A model generated the notes under the pieces. The model saw nothing but the letters and a program-made list of their open reading frames with translations. It was not told where the DNA came from and made no database searches. DNA of 64,000 nucleotides, from the NCBI RefSeq assembly GCF_963583255.1, contig NC_084803.1, positions 3,274,121 through 3,338,120 of the forward strand. The letters are read 5' to 3'. The position numbers and the translations under genes were made by a program. This DNA is from Pyrus communis. Its lineage: Eukaryota; Streptophyta; Magnoliopsida; Rosales; Rosaceae. This document shows, in pieces, positions 24,601 through 34,846 of this stretch; the stretch's first letter is position 1, and every line of letters begins with the position of its first letter.

Positions 24601-27190
24601 CACCCGATTATAAACAACAAACCCATAAGCCTAAATTCTATTTCATGACAAGGCTTTCTCGTTTCTTCTTTCCCAACCTGCTAACAAACTAGATATGTCA
24701 TCGTCTTCGACAGAGCAATAACAAGATTACATTTTACAAGTGGGTTGGGAAACTTTTTCTTTCTTTGGAGGGATTTTGCAAACAATCAGGAGTACTAAAC
24801 CATGAAACCCTGAAAACTAAAGTATAAAAACCCATAAAATGTACTGAAACTTTGATTAGACAACTCCAAGATGTTCAAAGATTCAATCACTCCAAGATGG
24901 CATCTTAGGTCCTCTAAGGAATGCAATCTGATTTTGAACAATGTTAATCAAATTAAGTAAAGCCACACATTTTTCATCAAAAAAAAGTAAAGCCATCATT
25001 TCACTTTTACTCCCTGATCGATTTGTGCTTTCTGCAGCAAAGAAATGGCTCAACATTTAACAGTCACTTTATCTACTCACTCCTATTAGCATCACTGCAA
25101 GACATGAGTGTGTAGTGATTGTAGATGTCATTTTTTTTTTTATAAGAGAGGAGTGTGTAGTGATTTCTTTGTAGTGCTAATTTAAACTCCACAATTGACT
25201 CAAATTTGATTTGGAAATAATCCTATTGCAAAATTGGTCTAGATATGTATTAAGGTTGATCCGATTCAATAATAATTTGATTCAACTTAATATAACATAC
25301 TATCTATTTTCTATATTATTTGTTAAGTATTACACTTATGAGTAACCTTGGTCAGACTATCGGATTATCTAATGAGTAATAGATAAATACAAGAATGCAT
25401 GTTACTTTTACTTTTTTTAATTATTAGATCCACTCTTGATCCAATCCAATTTGAATCAAATACAAATTGACAAGTCAAATCTAATAATCTGAATAAGATT
25501 CAAATTTAATATTCTATTATAAACGAATTCACATATGAATTAAGACTGACCCGATCCAAATTCGACCCATTTACAAGTCTATCTTAAACGATACTACATG
25601 TGCATCGAGGATGTATTACTGGCTATGTAGCTTACCAAGAAGTATCACTGTACCAGTGAAAGATGATAAATGGTAGGGTAGGAAGAAAAATACCCATTAT
25701 GGAAGTGGGCAACTGGGCATGCCTTTTGTATGGCCTAAGACTTACCCTTTTTGGAGTGGGAAATGAAAGAGGTGCTTGCATACATATTGCATACATGTTT
25801 CGACAGCCCTAGCTAGTGCAACAATGCTTTAATATTTGTCAGAAGACACCACTTGCATTGCCAATCATGATGATAAAGCATCTTCTCTTGCCATCGTGGT
25901 TTATACTATAGTCCACGGTCCATGGTCCATGGTCTATGGAACACTTTTTGGGGCAAGTGGTAACCCTAATGGCATGCGAGAGACCCTTGGAGCCTTTGGA
26001 CCAGCAGCATGCTTTCATTTTATCCTTTTCCACTTTCGGCGGCAACCAAAACGAGTGAGGAGTCCATCTGGACATTTATCAGGGTGCATGCCACTCGGGG
26101 GCAGATACATTTTGGGACCAAGATGGCTCCAGAACTACTAAAAGTCTAGAAAATATATATATGAAGGTCTTCTAAGGACCTTTGAATATTTGATAGTGTC
26201 CTTTTTGTGTTTACTAAGCATTTGATGTAATGTTTGTTAGATATATTTCGACAGGTTGCATTGATGACACAAGACAAATTATCTCAAATGTTTGATAGTG
26301 TCGTATCTATTGACATGTGCGTAACATAGTTTGGTAGACAATAACAAGCCCACCCAGTATTTGACGAAATGCTTCAATGAATTAATTGATTTTTTAAGTG
26401 CGCTTCATTCTTTGTTTCTATCTAAAAAATTTGTATTTTTGTATATTGTGATCCCCTGAAATTCGAATTTGGAATCGTCCACCATTGCCATTTGCCACGG
26501 ACGTGGCATGCTAGGTTTTAAAATCTTGTTGGTCAAAGGCCACCAACAAAATTTTATCCTCCAATAATTTATGATGGGGTCATCAAATTTATACAATAAA
26601 TAACGTCAGATAAATATATGTTGATATCTCAATAACATATCAAAAAATATCGTCATATATAACATTAGATACGTGAATAAACACAAGGACACATTAATTT
26701 GAATAACAATAATATAATTTTGGGAGTTAAGTGATCGTATTAAGTGTCTACCAACGTATAATTAAATTTAAAAAGTTGGCTAAAATAATATGTTCTCATA
26801 ATTTCACTCAAATTTGAATCATTTTCTTATAATGTGGATAAATTAATTCAGAATATCGTTAGTATCAAATAAAAATAGTAACTGCCTAACATTATATGAT
26901 ATCTTAATCAATTTAGTAAACATGCTACTAGTGCTTTTTTCTTTTCTTCCGCGATCAATCAATATAGTTAGATAGTGTTAGATTATATGAGAATCTTTCT
27001 GGTCCAATGTACGTGTCAATAATGTGTGGTTGGGGTGGATTATCAACCATAAGATAACCCAACTTTTGGCTTTATTAGCTGTGCTTGAACAAGAAGAACA
27101 CAAAATCACTTGCTTTTTTTCGGTGTTGCCGTATTTGAATTCAAGCTAATTCCGGCCCGACGATGTCCCATCCATTCCAAACAAGTTGAA
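21620..27190. other. long non-coding part of unit 1
   Basis: Promoter side of MIR156 copy A, then AT-rich DNA homologous to 40,585-47,540 of unit 2. No open frame shows family features or survives in both copies. It includes an (AT)n tract at about 22,361-22,379, a poly-A run at about 24,120 and the MITE at 23,736. Confidence 0.6.
23736..23899. mobile_element. MITE present only in unit 1
   Basis: Ends are GAGCAATGCTAGG and, at the right, TTTAGCATTACC (inverted). Unit 2 lacks it at the matching site (after 43,338). The flanks TACAAATAT and TACAAAATA look like an imperfect target duplication. Confidence 0.6.
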
Positions 27191-27193
27191 GAA

Positions 27194-27201
27194 TATATAA
27201 A
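27194..27201 (+). promoter_or_regulatory. candidate TATA box conserved in both units
   Basis: GAATATATAAAC lies in a well-conserved block; the same box is at 47,544-47,551. The block from about 27,395 to 27,620 downstream is also unusually similar between units (47,940-48,190) but contains no convincing protein. It may mark an unrecognised transcript; function unknown. Confidence 0.35.
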
Positions 27202-27903
27202 CATCTATTCTCTATCTGTCAATCAAACAAATCAATTCCAGTACGGAAATCTAATGCTATACAGAAGACTTATTTATATGTTGATGCACAAAAATAAATA
27301 AATAAATCACTTACATGTCATATATGCAATAAACTTATAAGACCATGTGAAAACCGCAAAAGAGAGTAGTGTAAATTAATTAATTTCCTCTCAGTACAGA
27401 CCGCATTATCCTCGATCAGTTCACACCAACGGATTTGCCAGTGGAGCTTTCTGCCAATAAAGGCAACCATGTGAACAGTGAACTGCAACAGAGAGGCATG
27501 TGCATGATCACGTGCTCTCCCACCCCAGCAATATACATGCATTGGTCGACAAGGGAGGCGGCGCGTGGCAGCATTTCCACTTGCACTTGGTCGTATAATG
27601 CACTGATCACTGATTGATAACTTATCTGATCCACAACGGTTATGAACAGCACACCAGAATTAAAAGCTGCATATATATTTCATTTTTCTTCGTCCTTTTT
27701 AAAACTGCATTTGTCTGTTTTTGGCAGAGCGCACCGAGGACTGCGTGTGAGAAGAAGATGAAAACATGAAGGCCTTTTCTGAATTTGTTTCTTTCCCGAG
27801 CTCACATCATCTTTTCTTTTAGATAGGAAGACCGGCGATATAAATCAAAGATAGTTTAGATGTTTATATATATCTTTTTGTTCGGGAAGAAGCTTTGGAG
27901 GTT

Positions 27904-30412
27904 ATGGCGTCCACTGTCAAAGAAGCTTCGGAGCAAGAGCAAGCAGCACCACGATTGCAGATTTACTCCACCTCTGATACTATCTCAACTTTCTGGAGTG
28001 GAGAGGTGCTCTCTCTCTCTACACACACACATATCATATATTTGATCATCTATATATTCCACATTTGACAATAATTCGGCTTATATATATCATCTATATA
28101 TATAACACACACCTTCCCATTTTATTAAAAAAAAGAAAAGAAAAAGGGATTAGCTATGGAACCCATCCCACATCAAACTTCAACGATCCGAACCATCTAT
28201 TTTGTAAGTCTTGATTTAGTTATTTTTTATTAAAATTCAATTCAATCTGAAACTATTTGCCGATTTAATTATGACGAAATTTCAATATTTCTTACAGAAC
28301 AAATAGTTCGTCAAGTTCTTTGAACTCAATTAAATGCCTCAAATATTTTTAATTTGGGTAATATTTTGCAACAATGATCTAAGAGGTGCAACTTGAAAAA
28401 TAAACGGTTCAGATCGTTAAAGTTTGATGTGGTATTGGTCTCACAACTAATCTCTATTTAAAAAAAAAAAAAAAAAAGTGGAGGTCCCTTCTCCTAGAGG
28501 CTTCCTATAGATATCTATCTATCTTACTTATGATCATTAACCCCTTTTTTGCAGAAAAGTATGAAAAGGATGCCAGGAAGTACTGGGATGTGGTTTACAA
28601 GCGGCATCAAGAAGGTATGATTTTACTTGCTTATTCGGTTAGTAAATTTCACCGTAGCTATTTACTTCTGTTTCATTTTTCTGTATGCCTGTATCCGAGT
28701 TTTGATTTTGCCGGTGCTAAATAAATCTAACTGCGAATTTCTTGAATCAGTTCTTTAAAGATCGGCACTACCTCGACAAGGAGTGGGGCAAATATTTCTC
28801 GGTGAGTGAAGAATTATGTTGGAGATATATATGGAGGTTTTAGTTTTGTCATTTCATATTCATCCAACAATTCAGTAGGATTTTAACTTTTGTTTTTGTG
28901 TTTTTCATCGTTTTGACTATCAGGGCGCTGGGCGGAAAGTTTTTTTAAAGGTAAACTTGTGTGCCAGTCGTGCGTGTTACTGTTGTTGTATCAGTCGAGA
29001 TCATGTGGCACTATATCTCGTGTCAGCGCAAATTGGAAGAAGTATAATTTACTTCTCGTTTGTGGAATAATTACTCGAAGCAAAACAGAAAATGCCTTTA
29101 TTTTTTTTCCTGTCTTGAGGAACCAGAATCTTGTTTCCAGTTTTGCCTTTCCCGTAAATTTTGTACACTCTTGTGGCAAAGTATTTATCTTGGTTTGTTT
29201 AAAGTTGGTGATCTATTGTATGTTTCTCTATAGAGGATCTCTGACCGTTTTCCTGTCAGGATGTTATGTATTGGATTATTGATTACTGTTCTCACTATAC
29301 AGGTTGGCTGTGGAGCTGGAAACATCATTTTCCCGCTGGTTGCGATGTATGCAGATGTTTTTATCCATGCATGCGATTTTTCAAAAAGGCTGTTAACTTG
29401 GTTAAGGTGTGGTTTTGTTGTACATTTACTTGCTAGTTCCATGGCAAAGGATATTAATATGTTCGAGGACGTTGCTCATGTTTGACCAATAAAATACACG
29501 TAGTAAAAAAATAGTAAGTTCAGTTTAGGTTCGTAGTTGGTACTGAATAGCCGTGACAAGTGATGCATAACGGGTTTTATGTCGTTATCCCAGACACATA
29601 CAGACTTCACAGATACCCATGTTAGCGCATTTGTTTGTGATCTACCATTGATGATCTAAGCAAGCAGATTTCTTCATCTTATGTGGATATTGTAACCATG
29701 GCATATAAATTGAACGTATTGAGCAACTTTCCCCAGTGGTTAAATTTGACGAGTGATCTATTTTACGTAGAAGTTGCTGACTTCTTGTTAAGTAGAATTT
29801 TCTGTTATCTGCAGTTTCTCCAGAGAAGATGCCTCTATTATTGAAGAGTATTAGGAAAATTCTCAAGGTAACTGATAAACTTCAATTTCAAGCAGCTATT
29901 TTTATTTAACTAGTTCATGCCTCTTCATATGTAATGAAATTTGTGGATTGGCCTCTTGCCCAAATGGTCGTGTGCTGTTTCGTAACTATTCTATTGGCGA
30001 CCTTTCTCAGGTTGATCTTCAATATGCGTGTATTTTGAAGTTCATCCTTATTATCGATTGATTTTTTTCCCCTTTTGAAAGATGCATGGTTATAAGATAT
30101 GGAAGTTTGCTTCTTTGTTATTGTATTGGTAATTGACAGGAAACATTGAATTGCAAGGACCAAAAGATAAGTGAAAACTTTTATGTCTAGGGGTGACGGC
30201 ACTGTAAGTTTTTTCTGGCATGTGCTTGTACATTGAGCTACTTTTTACTTTTTCTCAGTGCACAAGCTTGGTTGTGATCCCTTGTTATTTCCAGCGTGCT
30301 TTCTACTTTTCTAATGAGTTCTTAACGAGCTCATTTTCGATGTTGAAGAACTTGATTTGTGCCGCAAACAAGTTGAGAACCGGTCAAGGGAGTTGGTTAT
30401 GAATCGGTAAAC
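27904..30412 (+). pseudogene. TRM140/METTL2-6-like methyltransferase, copy 2, truncated
   Basis: Matches copy 1 exon by exon: exon 1 from ATG 27904 (MASTVKEASEQEQAAPR), exon 2 from 28555, then about 28751, 28924, 29303, 29594, 29795, 29950, 30140 and a last exon near 30,290-30,410. Some frames lost in copy 1 are kept here (GAGRKVFLK, VGCGAGNIIFPLV, MPLLLKSIRKILK). Its own lesions: two bases lost at the end of exon 2; loss of frame in CDFSK near 29,390; one base lost in CDL near 29,642; the acceptor before PNG is destroyed; an inserted T gives TAG in NFYV; the LFEENG block is deleted after RAFYFSNEFLTS. The C-terminal methyltransferase half is absent: the homology stops where an LTR begins at 30,413. 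Confidence 0.85.
28146..28463. mobile_element. MITE inside intron 1 of pseudogene copy 2
   Basis: The left end ATTAGCTATGGAACCCATCC and following CATCAAACTTCAACGATC are inverted at the right end (GATCGTTAAAGTTTGATGTG ... CTAATCTCT). Copy 1 lacks it in the same intron, so it arrived after duplication. Confidence 0.65.
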
Positions 30413-30685
30413 TGTAAAATTTTGTGAATGGCAATGAAATATGCCGAGAATTATTGAGAGAATAGTTGACTTGGCATACAAGTTAATAAAATCTCTAGAC
30501 TCTCGGTGCCTTAAGGAAATAAACATATTGGAGTCCTAATTACATGCAAACAATTAAGGGCCTTTATTAAGTAAATACAAGGAATGAGAGTCATGATGGG
30601 ACTTAATCTTATTGAAGAGATAGAGATTATCACTTTTACTGATAATAGGCTGGTTTGAGTGAAACTCTAATATGATAATGTGAGG

Positions 30686-30718
<33 letters not shown>

Positions 30719-30968
30719 TCAGTTGAAGAAGTCCATGCTTCCACACAATTAGATTCTAAAACTAAACCCTATTCAATAGTAGAGATCGTTGCTGTGTGCT
30801 GGAAGTAGACTAATTCTGTTATTCATTCAATGGCGACTCCATCAGGTAAGTCATCCTTGCGACTAATGTGATGCTGTGATTTGGTTGTTACTTATCTGTT
30901 TGTTCATGTTGGTAATCCTAACACTGCGTTGGTAATATTGTTAGCTTGATTCTTATGTAATTCTTACA
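30413..30968 (+). mobile_element. 5' LTR of an LTR retrotransposon, 556 bp
   Basis: Begins TGTAAAATTTTG exactly where homology to methyltransferase copy 1 stops, and ends TTCTTACA, so it has TGTAA/TTACA ends. Two bases later lies a Met-tRNA primer site (TGGTATCAGAGCC, 30,971-30,983). A (TA)n tract is at about 30,685-30,719. No matching 3' LTR or pol gene was found in the window, so the element is truncated or of a large non-coding type. Confidence 0.7.
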
Positions 30969-30983
30969 TGTGGTATCAGAGCC

Positions 30984-31689
30984 ACCCAACGTGGCTAGGG
31001 TTCTTTATTTTTACTAAAGGAATTGAGGTATATATTTGATTCTGGTTAAATTAATGCTTCCGCTATACTCTAACCAATTCATCTGCAATTTCTTTTAAAA
31101 TCAATTGCATGATGAATAATTACATGGTATTCTTCGAGTTGTGTTTGTTACATTTATGCAGAGAAGTACATCCATTCATAGTAATGAAAACAATTGGATG
31201 ATCCTGGTTAAATGCTTCCGCAATCCTGAATGAGTTTGTAGTAAACTTGCTGCATATTTCGCACGCATCAAAACTGGTACTTTGCCTATTGGCTAATTGC
31301 TTCCATCCCTAATTAACTAACGTATACATACATATACATGCTTGTACAAATGCTTGCAGAATGGCATCAAATAGAAGGAGTATCAGACTTCAACAAATGA
31401 AGTAAAACTTTCGGAATCAATATCATTTATCTATCACTAAACGACTTAACAGATAAATTGATGATTGATTTTATTTTGGATGAACCATGTGAGTGTTTGC
31501 TCAATGGTTCGTGGTTAGAGGTTCAATTGATTAACATAAGCTTGAGACGCAAATATTTTTCCGGCGGCTTTTGGCTCTATTCGGCGTTTTTTCATTATAA
31601 ATTCTCTCCAGAAAGGTATGAAATTGTTCCTCGCAATTTAATCTCTACCTAATTTGGTTGAATTAAAATTAAGCTTTTGGTTCCAATTA
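30984..31689. other. non-coding internal part behind the primer-binding site
   Basis: No gag or pol similarity I can defend. It is followed directly by the 552-bp tandem array. Confidence 0.45.
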
Positions 31690-34429
31690 AATCGATTAAG
31701 TTAAGATTTCATGCTTCTGTTTATGTTTTAAAATTTAAAATTTAAAATTGGTAAGTTCTCTATTACAATGTTGTGATATTATATTGAGTTGATGGAAATT
31801 AACCTTATGGATACTAGTTTCCTGGGTGAGCCATTGTATATGATTTCATACTTTAAATTTTGGATTATACCATGGCATTAACATGTCGTATGCAGGCACA
31901 CAATTTCATATCTTAGTTGAATGTATGAAGTAATTCTACAGAAAATTTAGAAGGTTTAGGAAACTTTTCAAGTCCCAAATCTCTCGATCCTGAGAAGCTT
32001 GTTCACTGTTTTTTTTTTGGATTTTCATACTTCTGGTCACTCTTATTCTATTATTATTCATGAGTCTTTTACCCTTATATGGAAGAGAAGAATTGCAGTG
32101 GTAGTGTTGAGATTTTCTGCCTATATTAACTTATATTTTAACTACATTGGCTTATTTATTGCATGATTTAACATTGTTGTCCAGTCCATAATTTTTTGGA
32201 ATGATGAATTAAAGGATAGTTGTAACATCCCACATCGTTAAGAGTTCATGCTTCTGTTTAAGTTTTAAAATTTAAAATTTAAAATTGGTAAGTTCTCTAT
32301 TACAATCTTGTGATATTATTTTGAGTTGATGGAAATTAACCTTATGGATATTAGTTTCCTGGGTGAGCCATTGTATATGATTTCATACTTTAAATTTTGG
32401 ATTATACCATGGCATTAACATGTTGTATGCAGGCACACAATTTCATATCTTAGTTGAATGTATGAACTAATTCTACAGAAATTTAGAAGGTTTAGGAAAC
32501 TTTTCAAGTCCCAAATCTCTTGATCTTGAGAAGCTTGAGTTATATATATCTTGTTCACATGTTTTTTTTGGGATTTTCATACTCCTGTTCACTCTTATTC
32601 TATTATTATTCATGAATATATTACCCTTATATGGAAGATAAGAATTGCAGTGGTAGTGTTGAGATTTTCTGCCTATATTAACTTATATTTTAACTACATT
32701 GGCTTATTTATTGCATGATTTAATATTGTAGTCCAGTCCATAATTTTTTGGAATGATGAATTAAAGGATAGTTGTAACATCCCACATCTTTAAGAGTTCA
32801 TGCTTTTGTTTATGTTTTAAAATTTAAAATTTAAATTTGGTAAGTTCTCTATTACAATCTTGTGATATTATTTTGAGTTAATGAAAATTAACCTTATGGA
32901 TACTAGTTTCCTGGGTGAGCCATTGTATATGATTTCATACTTTAAATTTTGGATTATACCATGGCATTAACATGTCGTATGCAGGCACACAATTTCATAT
33001 CTTAGTTCAATGTATGAACTAATTCTACAGAAATTTAGAAGGTTTAGGAAACTTTTCAAGTCCCAAATCTCTCGATCTTGAGAAGCTCGAGTTATATATA
33101 TCTTGTTCACATGTTCTTTTGGGATTTTCATACTTTTGTTCACTCTTATTCTATTATTATTCATGAATCTATTACGTACCCTTATATGGACGAGAAGAAT
33201 TGCAGTGGTAGTGTTGAGATTTTCTGCCTATATTAACTTATATTTTGACTACATTGGCTTATTTATTGCATGATTTAACATTGTAGTCCGGTCCATAATT
33301 TTTTGGAATGATGAATTAAAGGATAGTTGTAACATCCCACATCGTTAAGAGTTCATGCTTCTGTTTATGTTTTAAAATTTAAAATTTAAAATTGGTAAGT
33401 TCTCTATTACAATCTTGTGATATTATTTTGAGTTGATGGAAATTAACCTTATGGATACTAGTTTCCTGGGTGAGCCATTGTATATGATTTCATACTTTAA
33501 ATTTTGGATTATACCATGGCATTAACATGTCATATGCAGGCACACAATTTCATATCTTAGTTGAATGTATGAACTAATTCTACAGAAATTTGAAGGTTTA
33601 GGAAACTTTTCAAGTCCCAAATCTCTCGATCTTGAGAAGCTTGAGTTATATATATCTTGTTCACATGTTTTTTTCGGATTTTCATACTTCTGTTCACTCT
33701 TATTTTATTATTATTCATGAATCTATTACACTTATATGGAAGATAAGAATTGCAGTGGTAGTGTTGAGATTTTCTGCCTATATTAACTTATATTTTAACT
33801 ACATTGGCTTATTTATTGCATGATTTAACATTGTAGTCCGATCCATAATTTTTTGGAATGATGAATTAAAGGATAGTTGTAACATCCCATGTCGTTAAAA
33901 GTTCATGCTTCTTTTTATGTTTTAAAATTTAAAATTTAAAATTGGTAAGTTCTCTATTACAATCTTGTGATATTATTTTGGGTTGATGGAAATTAACCTT
34001 ATGGATACTAGTTTCCTAGGTGAGCCATTGTATATGATTTCATACTATAAATTTTGGATTATACCATGGCATTAACATGTCGTATGTAGGCACACAATTT
34101 CATATCTTAGTTGAATGTATGAACTAATTCTATAGAAATTTAGAAGGTTTAGGAAACTTTTCAAGTCCCAAATCTCTCGATCTTGAGAAGCTTGAGTTAT
34201 ATATATCTTGTTCACATGTTTTTTTTGGGATTTTCATACTTCCGTTCACTCTTATTCTATTATTATTCATGAATGTATTACCCTTATATGGAAGAGAAGA
34301 ATTGCAGTGGTAGTGTTGAGATTTTTTGCCTATATTAACTTATATTTTAACTACATTGGCTTATTTATTGCATGATTTAACATTGTAGTCCGGTCCATAA
34401 TTTTTTGGAATGATGAATTAAAGGATAGT
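31690..34429 (+). repeat. five tandem copies of a 552-bp unit
   Basis: Unit junctions are marked by TGTAACATCCCACATC at 32221, 32773, 33328 and 33878, and the array ends at the same motif at 34430: spacings 552, 555, 550, 552. Each unit runs from AGTTCATGCTTCTGTTTATG through TTTAAAATTTAAAATTTAAA to GATGAATTAAAGGATAGT. The first unit lacks the TGTAACATCCC head and starts with TTAAGATTTCATGC. Copies are over 90% alike by eye. Confidence 0.92.
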
Positions 34430-34841
34430 TGTAACATCCCACATCGTTCATGGAAGTGAATCTTGTAAGCCTTATATGTATATTCCCATCTCTGCTTAGC
34501 ACGAGACCTTTTGGGAGCTTGCTTAACTTCGGGGTTCCTACCAAACTGTCACATCCTGGCCCGGGCCCTCATCACATCCCAGGCTCAACTCCACCGTAGC
34601 ACGATATTGTCTGCTTTGGGCCCCGACCACGCCCTGACGGTTTTGTTTCTGGGAACTCACACGAGAACTTCCCAGTGGGTCACCCATCCTGAAATTGCTC
34701 TCGCACGAACTCGCTTAACTTCGGAGTTCCTACGGAACTCCGAAGCCAGTGAGTTCCCAAAAGGCCTCGTGCTAGGTAGAGATGGAAATATACATATAAG
34801 ACTTACATGATTCACTCCCCTTGGCGATGTGGGATGTTACA
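34430..34841 (-). mobile_element. palindromic Cassandra-type TRIM derivative with 5S rRNA-like sequence
   Basis: A minus-strand LTR occupies 34,841-34,547, from TGTAACATCCCACATCG to GATGTGACA. It contains 5S-rRNA-like stretches (GGAACTCCGAAGTTAAGCG and AGGATGGGTGACCCACTGGG; about 34,651-34,760), the mark of Cassandra TRIMs. To its left, 34,430 to about 34,545 is the first ~115 bp of the same LTR in plus orientation. The whole 412-bp unit begins TGTAAC, ends GTTACA and is flanked by a perfect 5-bp duplication ATAGT (34,425-34,429 and 34,842-34,846), so it looks inserted as one piece. The long open frame inside is LTR sequence, not a gene. Confidence 0.85.
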
Positions 34842-34846
34842 ATAGT

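Larger units (their letters stand above)
15776..27867 (+). repeat. unit 1 of a tandem segmental duplication
   Basis: The unit starts at GGGAAGAAGCTTTGGAGG just before methyltransferase pseudogene 1 and ends at TTTAGATGTTTAT. The same start (27,884) and end (48,439) bound unit 2 in direct order. Homology in the non-coding part is strong from about 20,570 and weaker from about 20,300. Confidence 0.85.

Noticed and set aside
27480..27525. Possible second miRNA hairpin
   Set aside because: The stem is only about 11 bp with bulges, and no sequence matched a miRNA I know.
31690..34429. CRISPR-like array
   Set aside because: Units are 552-bp direct tandem copies without spacers, in a plant genome.
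34511..34810. 100-codon open frame in the Cassandra element
   Set aside because: It is read from LTR and 5S-like sequence in the antisense direction; no protein family fits.
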